A DNA stretch of 64,000 nt from JAENVU01 sp963765075. Lineage in GTDB: Bacteria > Actinomycetota > Acidimicrobiia > IMCC26256 > JAENVU01. Positions 35,159 to 44,101 of this stretch are shown piece after piece. The DNA is taken from contig CAVXVA010000004.1 of the NCBI GenBank assembly GCA_963765075.1, positions 123,482 to 187,481 of the forward strand, in the 5' to 3' direction. The position numbers and the translations under genes were made by a program. Each line of letters begins with the position of its first letter. The stretch's first letter is position 1. The notes below the pieces were generated by a model. It had not been told where the DNA came from, did not search any database, and was given only the letters and a program-made list of their open reading frames with translations.

Positions 35159-35460
35159 GTGGGCTTCACCGCCCGCGCGCGCTTCGCCGTACGGCGACCG
35201 CGCACAACCGTCGCACCTTCGCGGTCGGCTCGACGCTGCACGGCGATCTCCTCGGCGGTGATCACGCCGAACTCGGACTCGTAGTCGGTGATCGCATCGT
35301 GCAACCGGGCCCGTTGCTCGTCCCGTCGGACGCGTTCGCTCATCGCGGTGTTCACCCATGCGCTGAGCGAATGGGCTGCCCCGCTGGCCACTGCCCGATT
35401 CCCGGCATCCACCAGTTCAGGATCCACCGTGACCGTCACTCGCCGCTTCCCGACTGTCAT
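35155..35460 (-). CDS. VapB-like ribbon-helix-helix antitoxin
   Basis: A 101-residue antitoxin partner. The N-terminal strand-helix-helix RRVTVTVDPELVDAGNRAV with SLSAWVNTAMSERV fits a ribbon-helix-helix DNA-binding domain. The charged C-terminus would wrap the toxin. The ATG lies 6 nt after a perfect TATGAT -10 box, and a near-palindrome (35462-35476) overlaps that box, consistent with autorepression. The toxin gene overlaps its stop. Confidence 0.78.
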   Translation of the reverse strand: MTVGKRRVTVTVDPELVDAGNRAVASGAAHSLSAWVNTAMSERVRRDEQRARLHDAITDYESEFGVITAEEIAVQRRADREGATVVRGRRTAKRARAVKPT

Positions 35461-35461
35461 A

Positions 35462-35476
35462 TGAACATCATATTCA
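35462..35476 (-). promoter_or_regulatory. vapB promoter and operator
   Basis: TGAACATCATATTCA is a palindrome with one mismatched pair. It contains the minus-strand -10 TATGAT (35472-35467), which ends 6 nt before the vapB ATG. The overlap suggests that VapBC blocks polymerase at its own leaderless promoter. Confidence 0.5.
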
Positions 35477-35500
35477 ACTCATAGCCTCTGCATACTCGGG

Positions 35501-35830
35501 CTAGATGAACAGGAGCGTGATCTTGAGCAACACGGCGCCGAGCCGACCGTCCATGTCCGGTTGGTCGAGTCGCACCATGGCATCGTCGACCGAGAACAGG
35601 TTCCGGTCCAGGCAGTCCTGCACCACCCGGGCCAGCTGCTCGGGTTCGAGGTCCGGCGCGAGGTCGATCACTGTCCGCAGCGCAGTCGTGCACGGGATCC
35701 CGTCCACGACGGTGCAATCGGAGTCAGGGATGTCCTCGTAGTGAACAATGACCTCCATTCCATCGATCAATCGGTGTTCCGTCAGGACCCCGTTGCTGTC
35801 GAAGTACATCGAGCCGGGTCCGTACGCCAT
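35501..35830 (-). CDS. AbiEi/DUF559-type antitoxin-like protein, short
   Basis: A 109-residue protein. VVDGIPCTTALRTVIDLAPDLEPEQLARVVQDCLDR (diagnostic part TTALRTVIDLA) matches the AbiEi-type C-terminal segment that follows the winged helix in type IV antitoxin-like regulators. The N-terminus (MYFDSNGVLTEHRLIDGMEV) is unusual, and the winged helix and nuclease-like tail are missing. AGGAGG lies 6 nt before the ATG. Either a small stand-alone regulator or a trimmed relic. It is 40 bp from vapB on the same strand. Confidence 0.5.
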   Translation of the reverse strand: MAYGPGSMYFDSNGVLTEHRLIDGMEVIVHYEDIPDSDCTVVDGIPCTTALRTVIDLAPDLEPEQLARVVQDCLDRNLFSVDDAMVRLDQPDMDGRLGAVLLKITLLFI

Positions 35831-36078
35831 CGTCGCCTCCTCGTGAGTGGTTGCAGCACGGGCCCGGAGGGGCCACCGAGGAAGCGGAACGCTTCGAGTG
35901 AGGGAAGGCGCGGGGCCCTCCGAGCAACCGGTCGCCAAGCAGCCGACCGTCGGCGCGCACCGTACGCCGACGGTGTGACCATGCAGAAGAGTGCGCCGAC
36001 GGGACCGCCCGCACGGCTCGAAATCCCGCTCATGGACGCGACGCCACCGCAATACGCTGCGGGACCCGCGACCACCGA

Positions 36079-37035
36079 GTGACGACCGAACCCATGACCG
36101 AACCGCACACCACACCGCTCGCCGCCGAGCCACACGCTCCGCTCGTGCTGCGCGAACCGGATCGGGCGGAGTTCGTCGAGGTGAACCGCACGCAGTTGCG
36201 CCTCTGGGGTTGGGGAGACGCCGCCGCACCGCCGGTTCTGCTCCTGCACGGCGCGTACGACCATGGCCGCATGTTCGACGACCTCGCGCCCCGCGTCGCC
36301 GCGCTCGGCTACCACGCGATCGCACTCGACTTCCGCGGTCACGGTGACAGCGGCCCGCTCGACACCGGGTTCGCATGGTCGCTGCTGCACCTCGACCTGG
36401 CGCTGCTCGTCCGGGATGCCATCGGACGCCCGGTCGGCGTGATCGCCCACTCCTTCGGTGGCGGCCAGGCGATCGGCCTCGCGGGCGCGTTCCCCGAACT
36501 CGTGCGCTGGCTCGTCGTCATCGACGGCCTCGGACCGCCACCGGACGCGTTCGTCCTCCCCGACGACCTGCGGGAAACGATCCACGCGAGCGCGTCACGC
36601 ACGGACCGGATCCTCTTCGACATGCACCGCCGCGAATGGCCGTCGATCGAGAAGATGGCCGACTACCGCGGCGCGCAGAACCTCCGCCTGTCGCCACCGT
36701 GGGCGCTCCACCTCGCCCGCCACGGCAGCCGTCGGGGTCCCGATGGCGGGTTCGTCTGGAAGGCCGATCCGATGTTCGGCATCGGCGTGCCGAGCGAGTT
36801 CAACGTCGACCTCCTTGCCGAGGAACAGCGGCGGGTGCAATGCCGCGTGCTCGTGCTCACCGGCGACGAACACGACACGTGGCGCGACCTCACCGCCGAT
36901 CAGGAGACCGAGCGGGCCGGCTGGCTGCGCGCCCGTCACGTGATCGTGGCGGGCACCGGCCACTACGTGCACCTCGAGGACCCGGACACAACGATGCGGG
37001 CGATCCGCACGTTCGTCGCCGCGGTCGGGCCATGA
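36079..37035 (+). CDS. Alpha/beta hydrolase
   Basis: A 318-residue alpha/beta-hydrolase. Oxyanion region LLLHGAYDHGRMFDD, DFRGHGDSG, nucleophile elbow VGVIAHSFGGGQAIGLA with Ser125, acid after LVLTGDEHDTW, and His in GTGHYVHLEDP. A catalytically complete hydrolase or esterase; substrate unknown. It starts at GTG 36079. The next gene starts within its stop (ATGA) and has the same fold, so they may form a pair. Confidence 0.82.
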   Translation: MTTEPMTEPHTTPLAAEPHAPLVLREPDRAEFVEVNRTQLRLWGWGDAAAPPVLLLHGAYDHGRMFDDLAPRVAALGYHAIALDFRGHGDSGPLDTGFAWSLLHLDLALLVRDAIGRPVGVIAHSFGGGQAIGLAGAFPELVRWLVVIDGLGPPPDAFVLPDDLRETIHASASRTDRILFDMHRREWPSIEKMADYRGAQNLRLSPPWALHLARHGSRRGPDGGFVWKADPMFGIGVPSEFNVDLLAEEQRRVQCRVLVLTGDEHDTWRDLTADQETERAGWLRARHVIVAGTGHYVHLEDPDTTMRAIRTFVAAVGP

Positions 37036-37661
37036 CGGTCGTCGTGCTCCATGATCTCGGGGATCCGGCCGGTGGTGCCGGGTGGCGGGCCGCCGCGCCC
37101 ACCGACTGGGTCATCCCTGACCTTCCCGGTCACGGCTCGACTCCGGCACCGCGCACCGGTCACTACGACCCCATGAGCGCGGTCGCGATCGCGCGGTGGG
37201 CGATCGCAGGCGGCGCGACCGGCGGTAACGAATCCACGCTCGTCGGTGTCGGGGAGAATGCGCACGGCGCGCTCGTCCACGCGGCCGGCGGCGGGTGCGA
37301 CCGCGTGGTCATCGTCGACGGGCTGTGGGGTCCCTGGCGAACTCCGGCGGAGGAAGTCGACGCGTTCTACGCGATGATCCGCGGCGTCGCCGCGGATGCG
37401 GCGGCGACCGGTCCTGCGCCGGAGTGGGGGCTCGATCCCCGCGCCACCTACGGCTACGGCGTGATGACGAGCGCCGACTTCTCCCGACGCTTCTGGGCCG
37501 CGATCGACCAACCCGTCCTCGCCATCGAAACCCCGGCCTCGGCGACACCGCCGAATGAACGCGCCGCACGACTCGGGTGGTTCGGCGGCCCGGCAACGAT
37601 GGTCGAGCTCGACGCGAAGGACCCCGGGACGGTCATCGACGCAATCCGCGCCTGGCACTGA
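37032..37661 (+). CDS. Degenerate alpha/beta-hydrolase-like protein
   Basis: A 209-residue protein with the first strands of an alpha/beta hydrolase (VVVLHDLGDPAGG, VIPDLPGHGSTPAP). The nucleophile elbow reads LVGVGENAHGALV, with Asn where Ser is expected. The late His is also not obvious, so it is probably inactive. It is translationally coupled (ATGA) to the intact hydrolase upstream, which suggests a regulatory or dimer partner that arose by duplication. Confidence 0.6.
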   Translation: MTVVVLHDLGDPAGGAGWRAAAPTDWVIPDLPGHGSTPAPRTGHYDPMSAVAIARWAIAGGATGGNESTLVGVGENAHGALVHAAGGGCDRVVIVDGLWGPWRTPAEEVDAFYAMIRGVAADAAATGPAPEWGLDPRATYGYGVMTSADFSRRFWAAIDQPVLAIETPASATPPNERAARLGWFGGPATMVELDAKDPGTVIDAIRAWH

Positions 37662-37715
37662 CACATCCTCGGGGCGGTACCAGCCACGGGGGCGAAACTA
37701 CGGTCGAGCCGGTCT

Positions 37716-38396
37716 CTAGCCGGCGGCGGCACCGATCGATGCGCCCGACTCGACCGGGGCCGAATCGTCGTTGGCAGTCAACGAACGCGTCAGCACGATG
37801 CCGAGCACGATCAGGGTGATGCTCACGGCTTGGGGCGTGCCGCCAACCGACAGCGCAATGATCCCGACCGTCGTGACCCACGGCGCCACCGTGGCGGCAA
37901 AGTCCTTGACCGTTGGCGCAGACTCGGCCCGGCCGTCGCGGAGTGCGTCGAGCCGGCTCGGGTACCAGATCGTGAACTGCGCGGCCACGATCAACGCGAA
38001 CGTCTGGATGATCCAACCGGTCCACAGGTTGTTGGGGTTGTGCAAGATGCCGTCGCCGACGAAGCCCGACACGGCTTCGACCACGAACGCGGCCACCCAG
38101 ACCCAGGAGATCAGGTAGTTCACCTTGAGGAATTCGGGCGAGTCCCAGTATTCCTTCGGTGTGCCTTCACGCGCATAGGAGAGGGTGAAGGGATTCCGCA
38201 CCAGGATCGAGCCGAGGGCGATGACCACCAGCGCGATGTTCGCCACTCCGGCCGAGAGTTCGAGGCGACCTTGGCCTTCGATCATCGCGTAGACGATCCA
38301 CGGCGCCAACCCGACCAACGGGCTGTCGAGCAGCCCGTGCACGTGCGACGTCAGCGAGGAACTCGCGCTCGTCCGATTCGGCATCGCTTCAGTCAT
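37716..38396 (-). CDS. Hypothetical integral membrane protein
   Basis: A 226-residue membrane protein with about six hydrophobic segments (APWIVYAMI, ANIALVVIALGSILV, ISWVWVAAFVVEAVSGFVG, WIIQTFALIVAAQFTIW, WVTTVGIIALSV, AVSITLIVLGIVL). Between helices two and three is a conserved-looking polar stretch NPFTLSYAREGTPKEYWDSP. Family not recognised with certainty. It is divergent from the carotenoid oxygenase gene with about 90 bp between starts. Confidence 0.65.
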   Translation of the reverse strand: MTEAMPNRTSASSSLTSHVHGLLDSPLVGLAPWIVYAMIEGQGRLELSAGVANIALVVIALGSILVRNPFTLSYAREGTPKEYWDSPEFLKVNYLISWVWVAAFVVEAVSGFVGDGILHNPNNLWTGWIIQTFALIVAAQFTIWYPSRLDALRDGRAESAPTVKDFAATVAPWVTTVGIIALSVGGTPQAVSITLIVLGIVLTRSLTANDDSAPVESGASIGAAAG

Positions 38397-38488
38397 TGGG
38401 CGCCCTCCCGCTACTCAGGCGCGGGCCGGGCGCCGGACCGACTCGGCGGCGGTCAAGGGCCCTGATTTCCCGGTCGATGGAAGTAGCC

Positions 38489-39829
38489 ATGACTACTGCC
38501 GACATTGTCACCAACCCGTTTCTGAGCGGCAATTTCGCTCCGGTGCGCGACGAGCTGGACGCGGGAGCCCTCCCGGTCACGGGCCGCATCCCCGAGGGAA
38601 TCGAGGGCCGCCTGGTGCGCATCGGCCCCAACCCGGTCACGGACCCGGACCCCTCGACCTACCACTGGTTCACCGGCACGGGAATGGTGCACGGACTGTG
38701 GATTCGCGACGGGCAGGCCGTCCGATACCGCAACCGCTTCGTGCGCTCGGACGATGTGGTCGAAGCGCTCGGTGGTCCCGAGACTCCCGGACCGCGTCAC
38801 GGACCGGGCACGATCGCGAACACGAACGTGATCGCCCAGGCCGGCAAGACCTTCGCCATCGTGGAGGGCGGCGGGCTTCCCATCGAGCTGACCGACGGTC
38901 TCGCCACCGTCGCGCGGAGCGATTTCGACGGCACGCTGCCGGCCGCGTACAGCGCCCATCCCAAGCGGGATCCGATCAGCGGCGAGCTCCACGCGGTGTC
39001 GTACTACTGGGAGTGGAACTACATCCAATACTCGGTGATCGGTGTCGACGGCCGGGTGCGGCGGACCGTGAACGTGCCGGTACCGGGTGGTCCGATGGTG
39101 CATGACATGGGGCTCACCGAGTCGCGCGTCGTGTTGCTCGACCTCCCGGTCGTGTTCGACCTCGAGTTGGCGATGGGCGGCTCGTCGCTGCCCTACCAAT
39201 GGACGCCGTCCTACGGCGCGCGGGTGGGTCTCCTGCCACGCGACGGTGACGCGGAGGCGACCGTGTGGTGCGAGCTGGAGGACCCCTGTTTCGTCTTCCA
39301 TCCGCTGAACGCGTACGACGACGGCGAGCAGGTCGTGATGGACGTGGCGGTGTATGCGAAGACGTTCGCCGCCGGCCAGCTCGGCGATGACGAGACCTCT
39401 CCTCTCGAGCGCTGGGTCATCGACCCGCGTTCCGGTCGCGTCGACCGAACCGTGATCGACCAGCGGTCCCAGGAGTTCCCACGCCACGACGAGCGACGGC
39501 TCGGCCGCGAGCACCGCTACGGCTATTGCTTACTGTCCGAGGGTTCCACCGACTTCGGTGATCTCATCAAGCACGACCTGCAGACCGGAACCTCGACGGT
39601 GCACGTGCTGGGTGACGGTCGTCATTCCCAGGAGCCGGTGTTCGTCCCGAAACACGCGGATGCCGCCGAGGACGAAGGCTGGGTCATGGCCTACGTGCAC
39701 GACGAGCACCGCGGCGCAGCCGACGTGGTGATCATCGACGCGCAGGACTTCGCGGCCCCACCCGTCGCCACCATCCACCTCCCCGCCCGCGTCCCCTACG
39801 GCTTTCACGGCAACTGGCTGCCGTCCTGA
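38489..39829 (+). CDS. Carotenoid oxygenase (RPE65/CCD family)
   Basis: A 446-residue non-heme iron dioxygenase that cleaves carotenoid or stilbene double bonds. The four iron-binding His are visible in AAYSAHPKRD, GGPMVHDMGLTE, CFVFHPLNAYDD and the C-terminal YGFHGNWLP. HWFTGTGMVHGL near the N-terminus is a family hallmark. GGAAG lies 7 nt before the ATG at 38489; the ATG at 38477 is less likely. No carotenoid synthesis genes are in the window. Confidence 0.88.
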   Translation: MTTADIVTNPFLSGNFAPVRDELDAGALPVTGRIPEGIEGRLVRIGPNPVTDPDPSTYHWFTGTGMVHGLWIRDGQAVRYRNRFVRSDDVVEALGGPETPGPRHGPGTIANTNVIAQAGKTFAIVEGGGLPIELTDGLATVARSDFDGTLPAAYSAHPKRDPISGELHAVSYYWEWNYIQYSVIGVDGRVRRTVNVPVPGGPMVHDMGLTESRVVLLDLPVVFDLELAMGGSSLPYQWTPSYGARVGLLPRDGDAEATVWCELEDPCFVFHPLNAYDDGEQVVMDVAVYAKTFAAGQLGDDETSPLERWVIDPRSGRVDRTVIDQRSQEFPRHDERRLGREHRYGYCLLSEGSTDFGDLIKHDLQTGTSTVHVLGDGRHSQEPVFVPKHADAAEDEGWVMAYVHDEHRGAADVVIIDAQDFAAPPVATIHLPARVPYGFHGNWLPS

Positions 39830-39941
39830 GAGCGCTGCTGAGGTTGGCACCTTCACCGTGGGCCAGGTCGAGCACCGCTCCCGACCGGTGACGACGTGGG
39901 CTCCGGTCCCGAACCCATCGCAGTCGGCGTATCGTTTGCGG

Positions 39942-40904
39942 GTGCCTCAAGGGAATGCAGGGTCGCGCCCGGGCGAGGTCGTGGTGGTCATTCCGACGAT
40001 CGGGCGACCGACCTTGCCGGCAACAGTCGCGTCGGTGCTCGAGGACGTCGCGGTCGAAGAGGTTGTGATCGTCGCCGATGCTCGGGCGGATGTGGTGCAC
40101 GCCCAACTGTCTGAGTTCGCGGACGATCCGCGGGTACGGATCGTTCCCGGAGACGGTTGGGGCGCGGCGCAGGCTCGTCAACGCGGCACCCAGGTCTCGA
40201 CCGCGCCGATCGTGTTGTTCCTCGACGACGACGTGTTTCCGTCGCCCGGGCTCGCGTCGGCGCACGCCCGTCGCCACCGCGACCAGGAGGACCTCGTCGT
40301 GATCGGATATATGCCCGTGGGTGAGTCGTACCTGCGTGCCGCCACCGCACGCGTCTACGCCGACGACTACCTCTTCGCGTGCAAACAACTCGAGGACGAG
40401 CCCGATCGGATCCTCAACGATCTGTGGGCCGGAAACGTCTCGATGTCACGCGCTTCGATCGGGAGGATCCCACCCCTCGTCGCCGTCTCGCAGTACCAGC
40501 GGCGTGAAGACCAGGAGTTCGGACTCCGCTGTGCCCGGGCCGGACTCACCGGAGTTTTCGATCGGTCACTGATCGCAGAGCATCAGTTCGAACGTTCGCT
40601 TCGTCAGTTCCTGACCGCTGCGTCCGAGCAAGCAGTGGAGATCGAGCAGATGAGGGCTCAGTATCCCGAACTCGGCGCCCGGGAGGCGGGCGCCCGACCA
40701 GAGCACCGGCTCGTGGTGTGGGCTCGGCAGGCCGCCGGCATTCGACCTTTCGGCTTCGCGTTGCGGGGAGTTGGGTACGCGGGGGTCTTTCTCGCGGCCC
40801 GGCTGGGCGCGCGTCGGCTCGAGAACCACGGCGTCGTCCTGCTCCGCACGCTGGTCCAACGCGAGGCACTGACCACGGTCCGACACCACTCGGACGGGCG
40901 GTAA
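39942..40904 (+). CDS. Family 2 glycosyltransferase
   Basis: A 320-residue GT-A fold transferase. GEVVVVIPTIGRPTLPATVASV begins the nucleotide-binding fold (VVVIPTIGRPTL), and the DxD-type motif is VLFLDDDVFPSPG. WAGNVSMSRA and REDQEFGLRCARAG supply the acceptor/catalytic acids. The C-terminal third includes a hydrophobic segment (FALRGVGYAGVFLAARLG). The GTG at 39942 is 6 nt after TATCGT (39930-39935); an upstream GTG at 39858 would precede that box. The phosphodiesterase gene follows on the same strand. Confidence 0.75.
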   Translation: MPQGNAGSRPGEVVVVIPTIGRPTLPATVASVLEDVAVEEVVIVADARADVVHAQLSEFADDPRVRIVPGDGWGAAQARQRGTQVSTAPIVLFLDDDVFPSPGLASAHARRHRDQEDLVVIGYMPVGESYLRAATARVYADDYLFACKQLEDEPDRILNDLWAGNVSMSRASIGRIPPLVAVSQYQRREDQEFGLRCARAGLTGVFDRSLIAEHQFERSLRQFLTAASEQAVEIEQMRAQYPELGAREAGARPEHRLVVWARQAAGIRPFGFALRGVGYAGVFLAARLGARRLENHGVVLLRTLVQREALTTVRHHSDGR

Positions 40905-40978
40905 ACTTTCGTCCTGATCAATATCGGGCGTCGGAGTGCACCCGCACGGTTTCCGGCGCGCCGGGAGGGGTGGGCACG

Positions 40979-42673
40979 ATGACGCAAGTAATCGGAATCG
41001 GCATCGACGCCGGCTCCATCGGGCTCATCGAGGAACTTGTGGACGCGGGCTCGCTCCCGAACCTCCGTGCCTTGCGGGACTGCAGCGCGCGCGTGCAGCT
41101 CGATGGCGCGCCGAGCCACCGGCACGGCGTGCTGTGGCCGCAGTTCGTCGCCGGCGCCGACGCCCAGCTCGAGGGTGAATGGTTGCGGTTCTCGTTCGAC
41201 CGCTCCGCCTACGAAGGCTTTCAAACCGGCGCTCGACACCGGATCGAAGGCAACCTGCCTTTCTGGGAACCGGCGAACGCTCGCACGATCACGCTCGACG
41301 TACCTGGTACCACCGTGATGGGGCCGGGCGTGCACGTCACTGCGTGGGGCGCCGATGCGGCGCTGTACCCGCGGGCATCACAACCGCAGGGATTGGTTCA
41401 AGAGTTCGACGCCCGTTTCGGCGTTCACCCCGGGTTCGAGACCTACGACTGCGGCTGGCACGACCCCAAGCGCCTCGATCGTTTCACCGGGGCGTGCGTC
41501 ACCGGTGCGAGCCGTCGAGCCGAGATCGCAGTCGAGATGATGCAGCGCTTCCCCGACTGGGAACTGTTCTTGATGGTCATGTCCGAGGCGCACATGGCGT
41601 CCGAAATCATGTGGCATGCCGTGGAACCCGGCCACCCGCTCGCCGATTTCGATCCCGACGCCCGGGCTCGTCTCGTGCAGGTGTTCGCCGCGATCGACGA
41701 CGCGATCGGAACGATCGTCGCCGCGGCCCCCGAGGATGCCGTCATCGTCGTGTTCTCCCTCGACGGGATGCGCGCCAGCCCCGGAGACATCCCATCGCTC
41801 GTCCTCCTCCCCGAACTGCTGCATCGGGCGAGGTTCGGGACCCCGAAGTTGCGCGACATCGACGCGGAAGCCTGGCGACGCGCCGGCTGCCCACCGCTCG
41901 TTCCCAAGCGGGGCCGTCCGTGGCGCGTCGATCTGAACGCACGCATGGTGGAGCCGCCGGCCGAGCCGTGGACCCACCGACTGCCTGGGTACCACGCCGC
42001 TCGACTCTCGCCGCTCGGCCGTCGCATCCAGAAGCGCCGCAAAGGCATGGAGATCGGGGTGCTCGGCATTCCCGTCCCTCCGGAGTGCACCGCCGACCCC
42101 GAAACCCTCGAGGCCGTGCCCGACTCCGCCGACGAGTTCCTGTTCATCGGCAACTACCGCGAGGATCGCCGAGCGATGCGTGCGTTTGCGCTGCCGACGT
42201 TCGGCGGCGCGTACGTGCGGATCAACCTGGAAGGGCGCGAGGCGTCGGGGATCGTCCCGCTCGCCGAGTTCGAGTCCGAATGCGTGGCCGTCGAGTCATT
42301 GATCCGTGCGTGTCGCGATGTACGGACCGGCGAACCCATCGTCGAGAGCGTGCAACGGCTCGGCGGTGCCGATCCACTCGATCCGGAAGGCGACCGCTAC
42401 GCCGACCTGCTCTTCGAATGGAGCCGACCGATCGACGCGTTCGAGCATCCGGAGCTCGGGATCATCGGCCCGGTGCCGATCAATCGCTCGGGCGCGCACT
42501 CCGATCGCGGATTCGCGTGGGTGAGCGGCAACGGGCTGACCCCGGGCGAGGTCCCCATGCACTCGGTGCTCGACCTTCCACCGACCATCGTGCGGCTCCT
42601 CGGCGACGACAAGCATCTCCCTCCGGCCGGTGTACCGATCCCCGAACTCATCGGGACCCCCGCTCCCCACTGA
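40979..42673 (+). CDS. Alkaline-phosphatase-superfamily phosphodiesterase/phosphotransferase-like protein
   Basis: A 564-residue protein of the type I phosphodiesterase/nucleotide pyrophosphatase fold: IGIGIDAGSIGLIEELVDAGSLPNLRAL at the start (core GIDAGSIGLIEEL), FLMVMSEAHMASEIMWH and VIVVFSLDGMR in the middle, and SGAHSDRGFAWVSG, DLPPTIVRLLG near the end. Some usual metal ligands (Asp/His) are replaced, so the chemistry is uncertain. GGGAGGGG precedes the ATG at 40979. It probably acts with the upstream glycosyltransferase on a surface glycan; this is inference. Confidence 0.7.
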   Translation: MTQVIGIGIDAGSIGLIEELVDAGSLPNLRALRDCSARVQLDGAPSHRHGVLWPQFVAGADAQLEGEWLRFSFDRSAYEGFQTGARHRIEGNLPFWEPANARTITLDVPGTTVMGPGVHVTAWGADAALYPRASQPQGLVQEFDARFGVHPGFETYDCGWHDPKRLDRFTGACVTGASRRAEIAVEMMQRFPDWELFLMVMSEAHMASEIMWHAVEPGHPLADFDPDARARLVQVFAAIDDAIGTIVAAAPEDAVIVVFSLDGMRASPGDIPSLVLLPELLHRARFGTPKLRDIDAEAWRRAGCPPLVPKRGRPWRVDLNARMVEPPAEPWTHRLPGYHAARLSPLGRRIQKRRKGMEIGVLGIPVPPECTADPETLEAVPDSADEFLFIGNYREDRRAMRAFALPTFGGAYVRINLEGREASGIVPLAEFESECVAVESLIRACRDVRTGEPIVESVQRLGGADPLDPEGDRYADLLFEWSRPIDAFEHPELGIIGPVPINRSGAHSDRGFAWVSGNGLTPGEVPMHSVLDLPPTIVRLLGDDKHLPPAGVPIPELIGTPAPH

Positions 42674-42715
42674 CGGAGTGCGATCCGTCACCGGTGCGGT
42701 CATTGCCGAGGCCGG

Positions 42716-44101
42716 CTACCCCGCCGTCGGGAGATCGAACCAGAACGTTGCCCCACCCGATTCCGGTGTGGGGACCACGCCGTAGGTTCCACCATGGGCG
42801 CTCACGATTGACGCCACGATCGCGAGCCCGAGCCCGTTGCCGCCGGACTCTCGTGTCCGGCTCGGATCGGCACGGTAGAACCGATCGAAGACCCGCGTTT
42901 CATCGCCCGCCACGATTCCCGGACCGTGATCGACGACTTCGACCCGCGTCGTCGTGGCCTGCTGACGCGCGCGGATCCTGACCGAGGTATCCACGGGTGT
43001 GTATCGCATCGCATTCGTGGTCAGCGCGCCGATGACCTGCACGATCTGATCGGCATCTCCGATGATCGGGAGTTGGTCGGGCGCGTCGAGCTGCACCGGG
43101 CGTTCGGGCTGGACGACGCGCATGTCGGCAGCCGCGTCTCGGAGTATCGGCACCAGGTCCATCGGTTCGTGAACCCGTGCACCGTGTTCGTCGAGTTCGG
43201 CGAGGAGCAACAGGTCCTCGACGATGTGCGCCATCCGGGTTGCCTCGCTGTTCATCCGGCGCATGCCGTCGCTCACGGCTGCGTCATCGGCCAAGCCACC
43301 GGCGGCGTACAACGAGGTATATCCGCGCAGCGTGGTGAGTGGTGTCCGCAGCTCGTGAGACGCGTCCGCCACGAACCGTCGGAGTCGCGCCTCGGACGCC
43401 TGGCTGGTGTCGATCATGGTGTTCAGCGCCACGCCGAGCCGGCTCGCTTCGGTCTGACCGGCCGGCACCTCGACCCTCCGGTCGACCGCGCCCGCGCTGA
43501 TGGCATCGGCGGCATCGGTCATCTGACGAATGGGTCGGAGGCCGAGCCGGATGACCCACCACACCACCAATGCCATGATCACGGCGACGATCAGTCCCGC
43601 GACCACGATCGCAGTCACGAGCCGGCGCGCCGCGCCCTCGGCGCGCGCCGTGGAGATCGCGAATACCGCCAGCGTTCCATCGGGCAGTCGCGCCGAGAGG
43701 ACGCGAACTCGATCGGCGTTGCCGGCGGTGGTCGCCCGGGTCGTGGGCGTTGTGAGCTGATCCAGGTTCGAGATGTCGGGCCGGAGTTCCGAATCGCCAT
43801 CCGGGGTGAGCAAGGTCTCGAGCCGACCGTCCGATCCGATCCGCCCCGCGTACACGTCGGAGAACGGCGTCAGCGCGCCAAGGGAATCACCGGGACCACC
43901 AGCGGGTCCGCCCGGTCGTCCCCCGATCCCACCGGAGACCCGAGCCAGGATTCCCGGCCCCGTCGATCGGAACGTCTCCAATCGCTCGTCGAGCTGATCG
44001 AACAAGTAGTCCCGCTGCCCGCGGAACACCACCACACCGGCACCGCCCAACGCGATCACCACCAGCAGCAGCGCGGCCAGCAGTCGCGTCCGCAGGGTCA
44101 T
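42716..44101 (-). CDS. Membrane sensor histidine kinase (MprB/TcrY-like)
   Basis: A 461-residue kinase. It has membrane helix 1 (LLAALLLVVIALGGAGVVVF), an extracytoplasmic domain with a Gly/Pro-rich stretch (GGIGGRPGGPAGGPG), helix 2 (VTAIVVAGLIVAVIMALVVW), HAMP, HisKA (FVADASHELRTPLTTLRGY) and HATPase (DHGPGI, GGNGLGLAI). Its start overlaps the response regulator stop (ATGA), giving one operon with the regulator first. Signal unknown. Confidence 0.87.
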   Translation of the reverse strand: MTLRTRLLAALLLVVIALGGAGVVVFRGQRDYLFDQLDERLETFRSTGPGILARVSGGIGGRPGGPAGGPGDSLGALTPFSDVYAGRIGSDGRLETLLTPDGDSELRPDISNLDQLTTPTTRATTAGNADRVRVLSARLPDGTLAVFAISTARAEGAARRLVTAIVVAGLIVAVIMALVVWWVIRLGLRPIRQMTDAADAISAGAVDRRVEVPAGQTEASRLGVALNTMIDTSQASEARLRRFVADASHELRTPLTTLRGYTSLYAAGGLADDAAVSDGMRRMNSEATRMAHIVEDLLLLAELDEHGARVHEPMDLVPILRDAAADMRVVQPERPVQLDAPDQLPIIGDADQIVQVIGALTTNAMRYTPVDTSVRIRARQQATTTRVEVVDHGPGIVAGDETRVFDRFYRADPSRTRESGGNGLGLAIVASIVSAHGGTYGVVPTPESGGATFWFDLPTAG

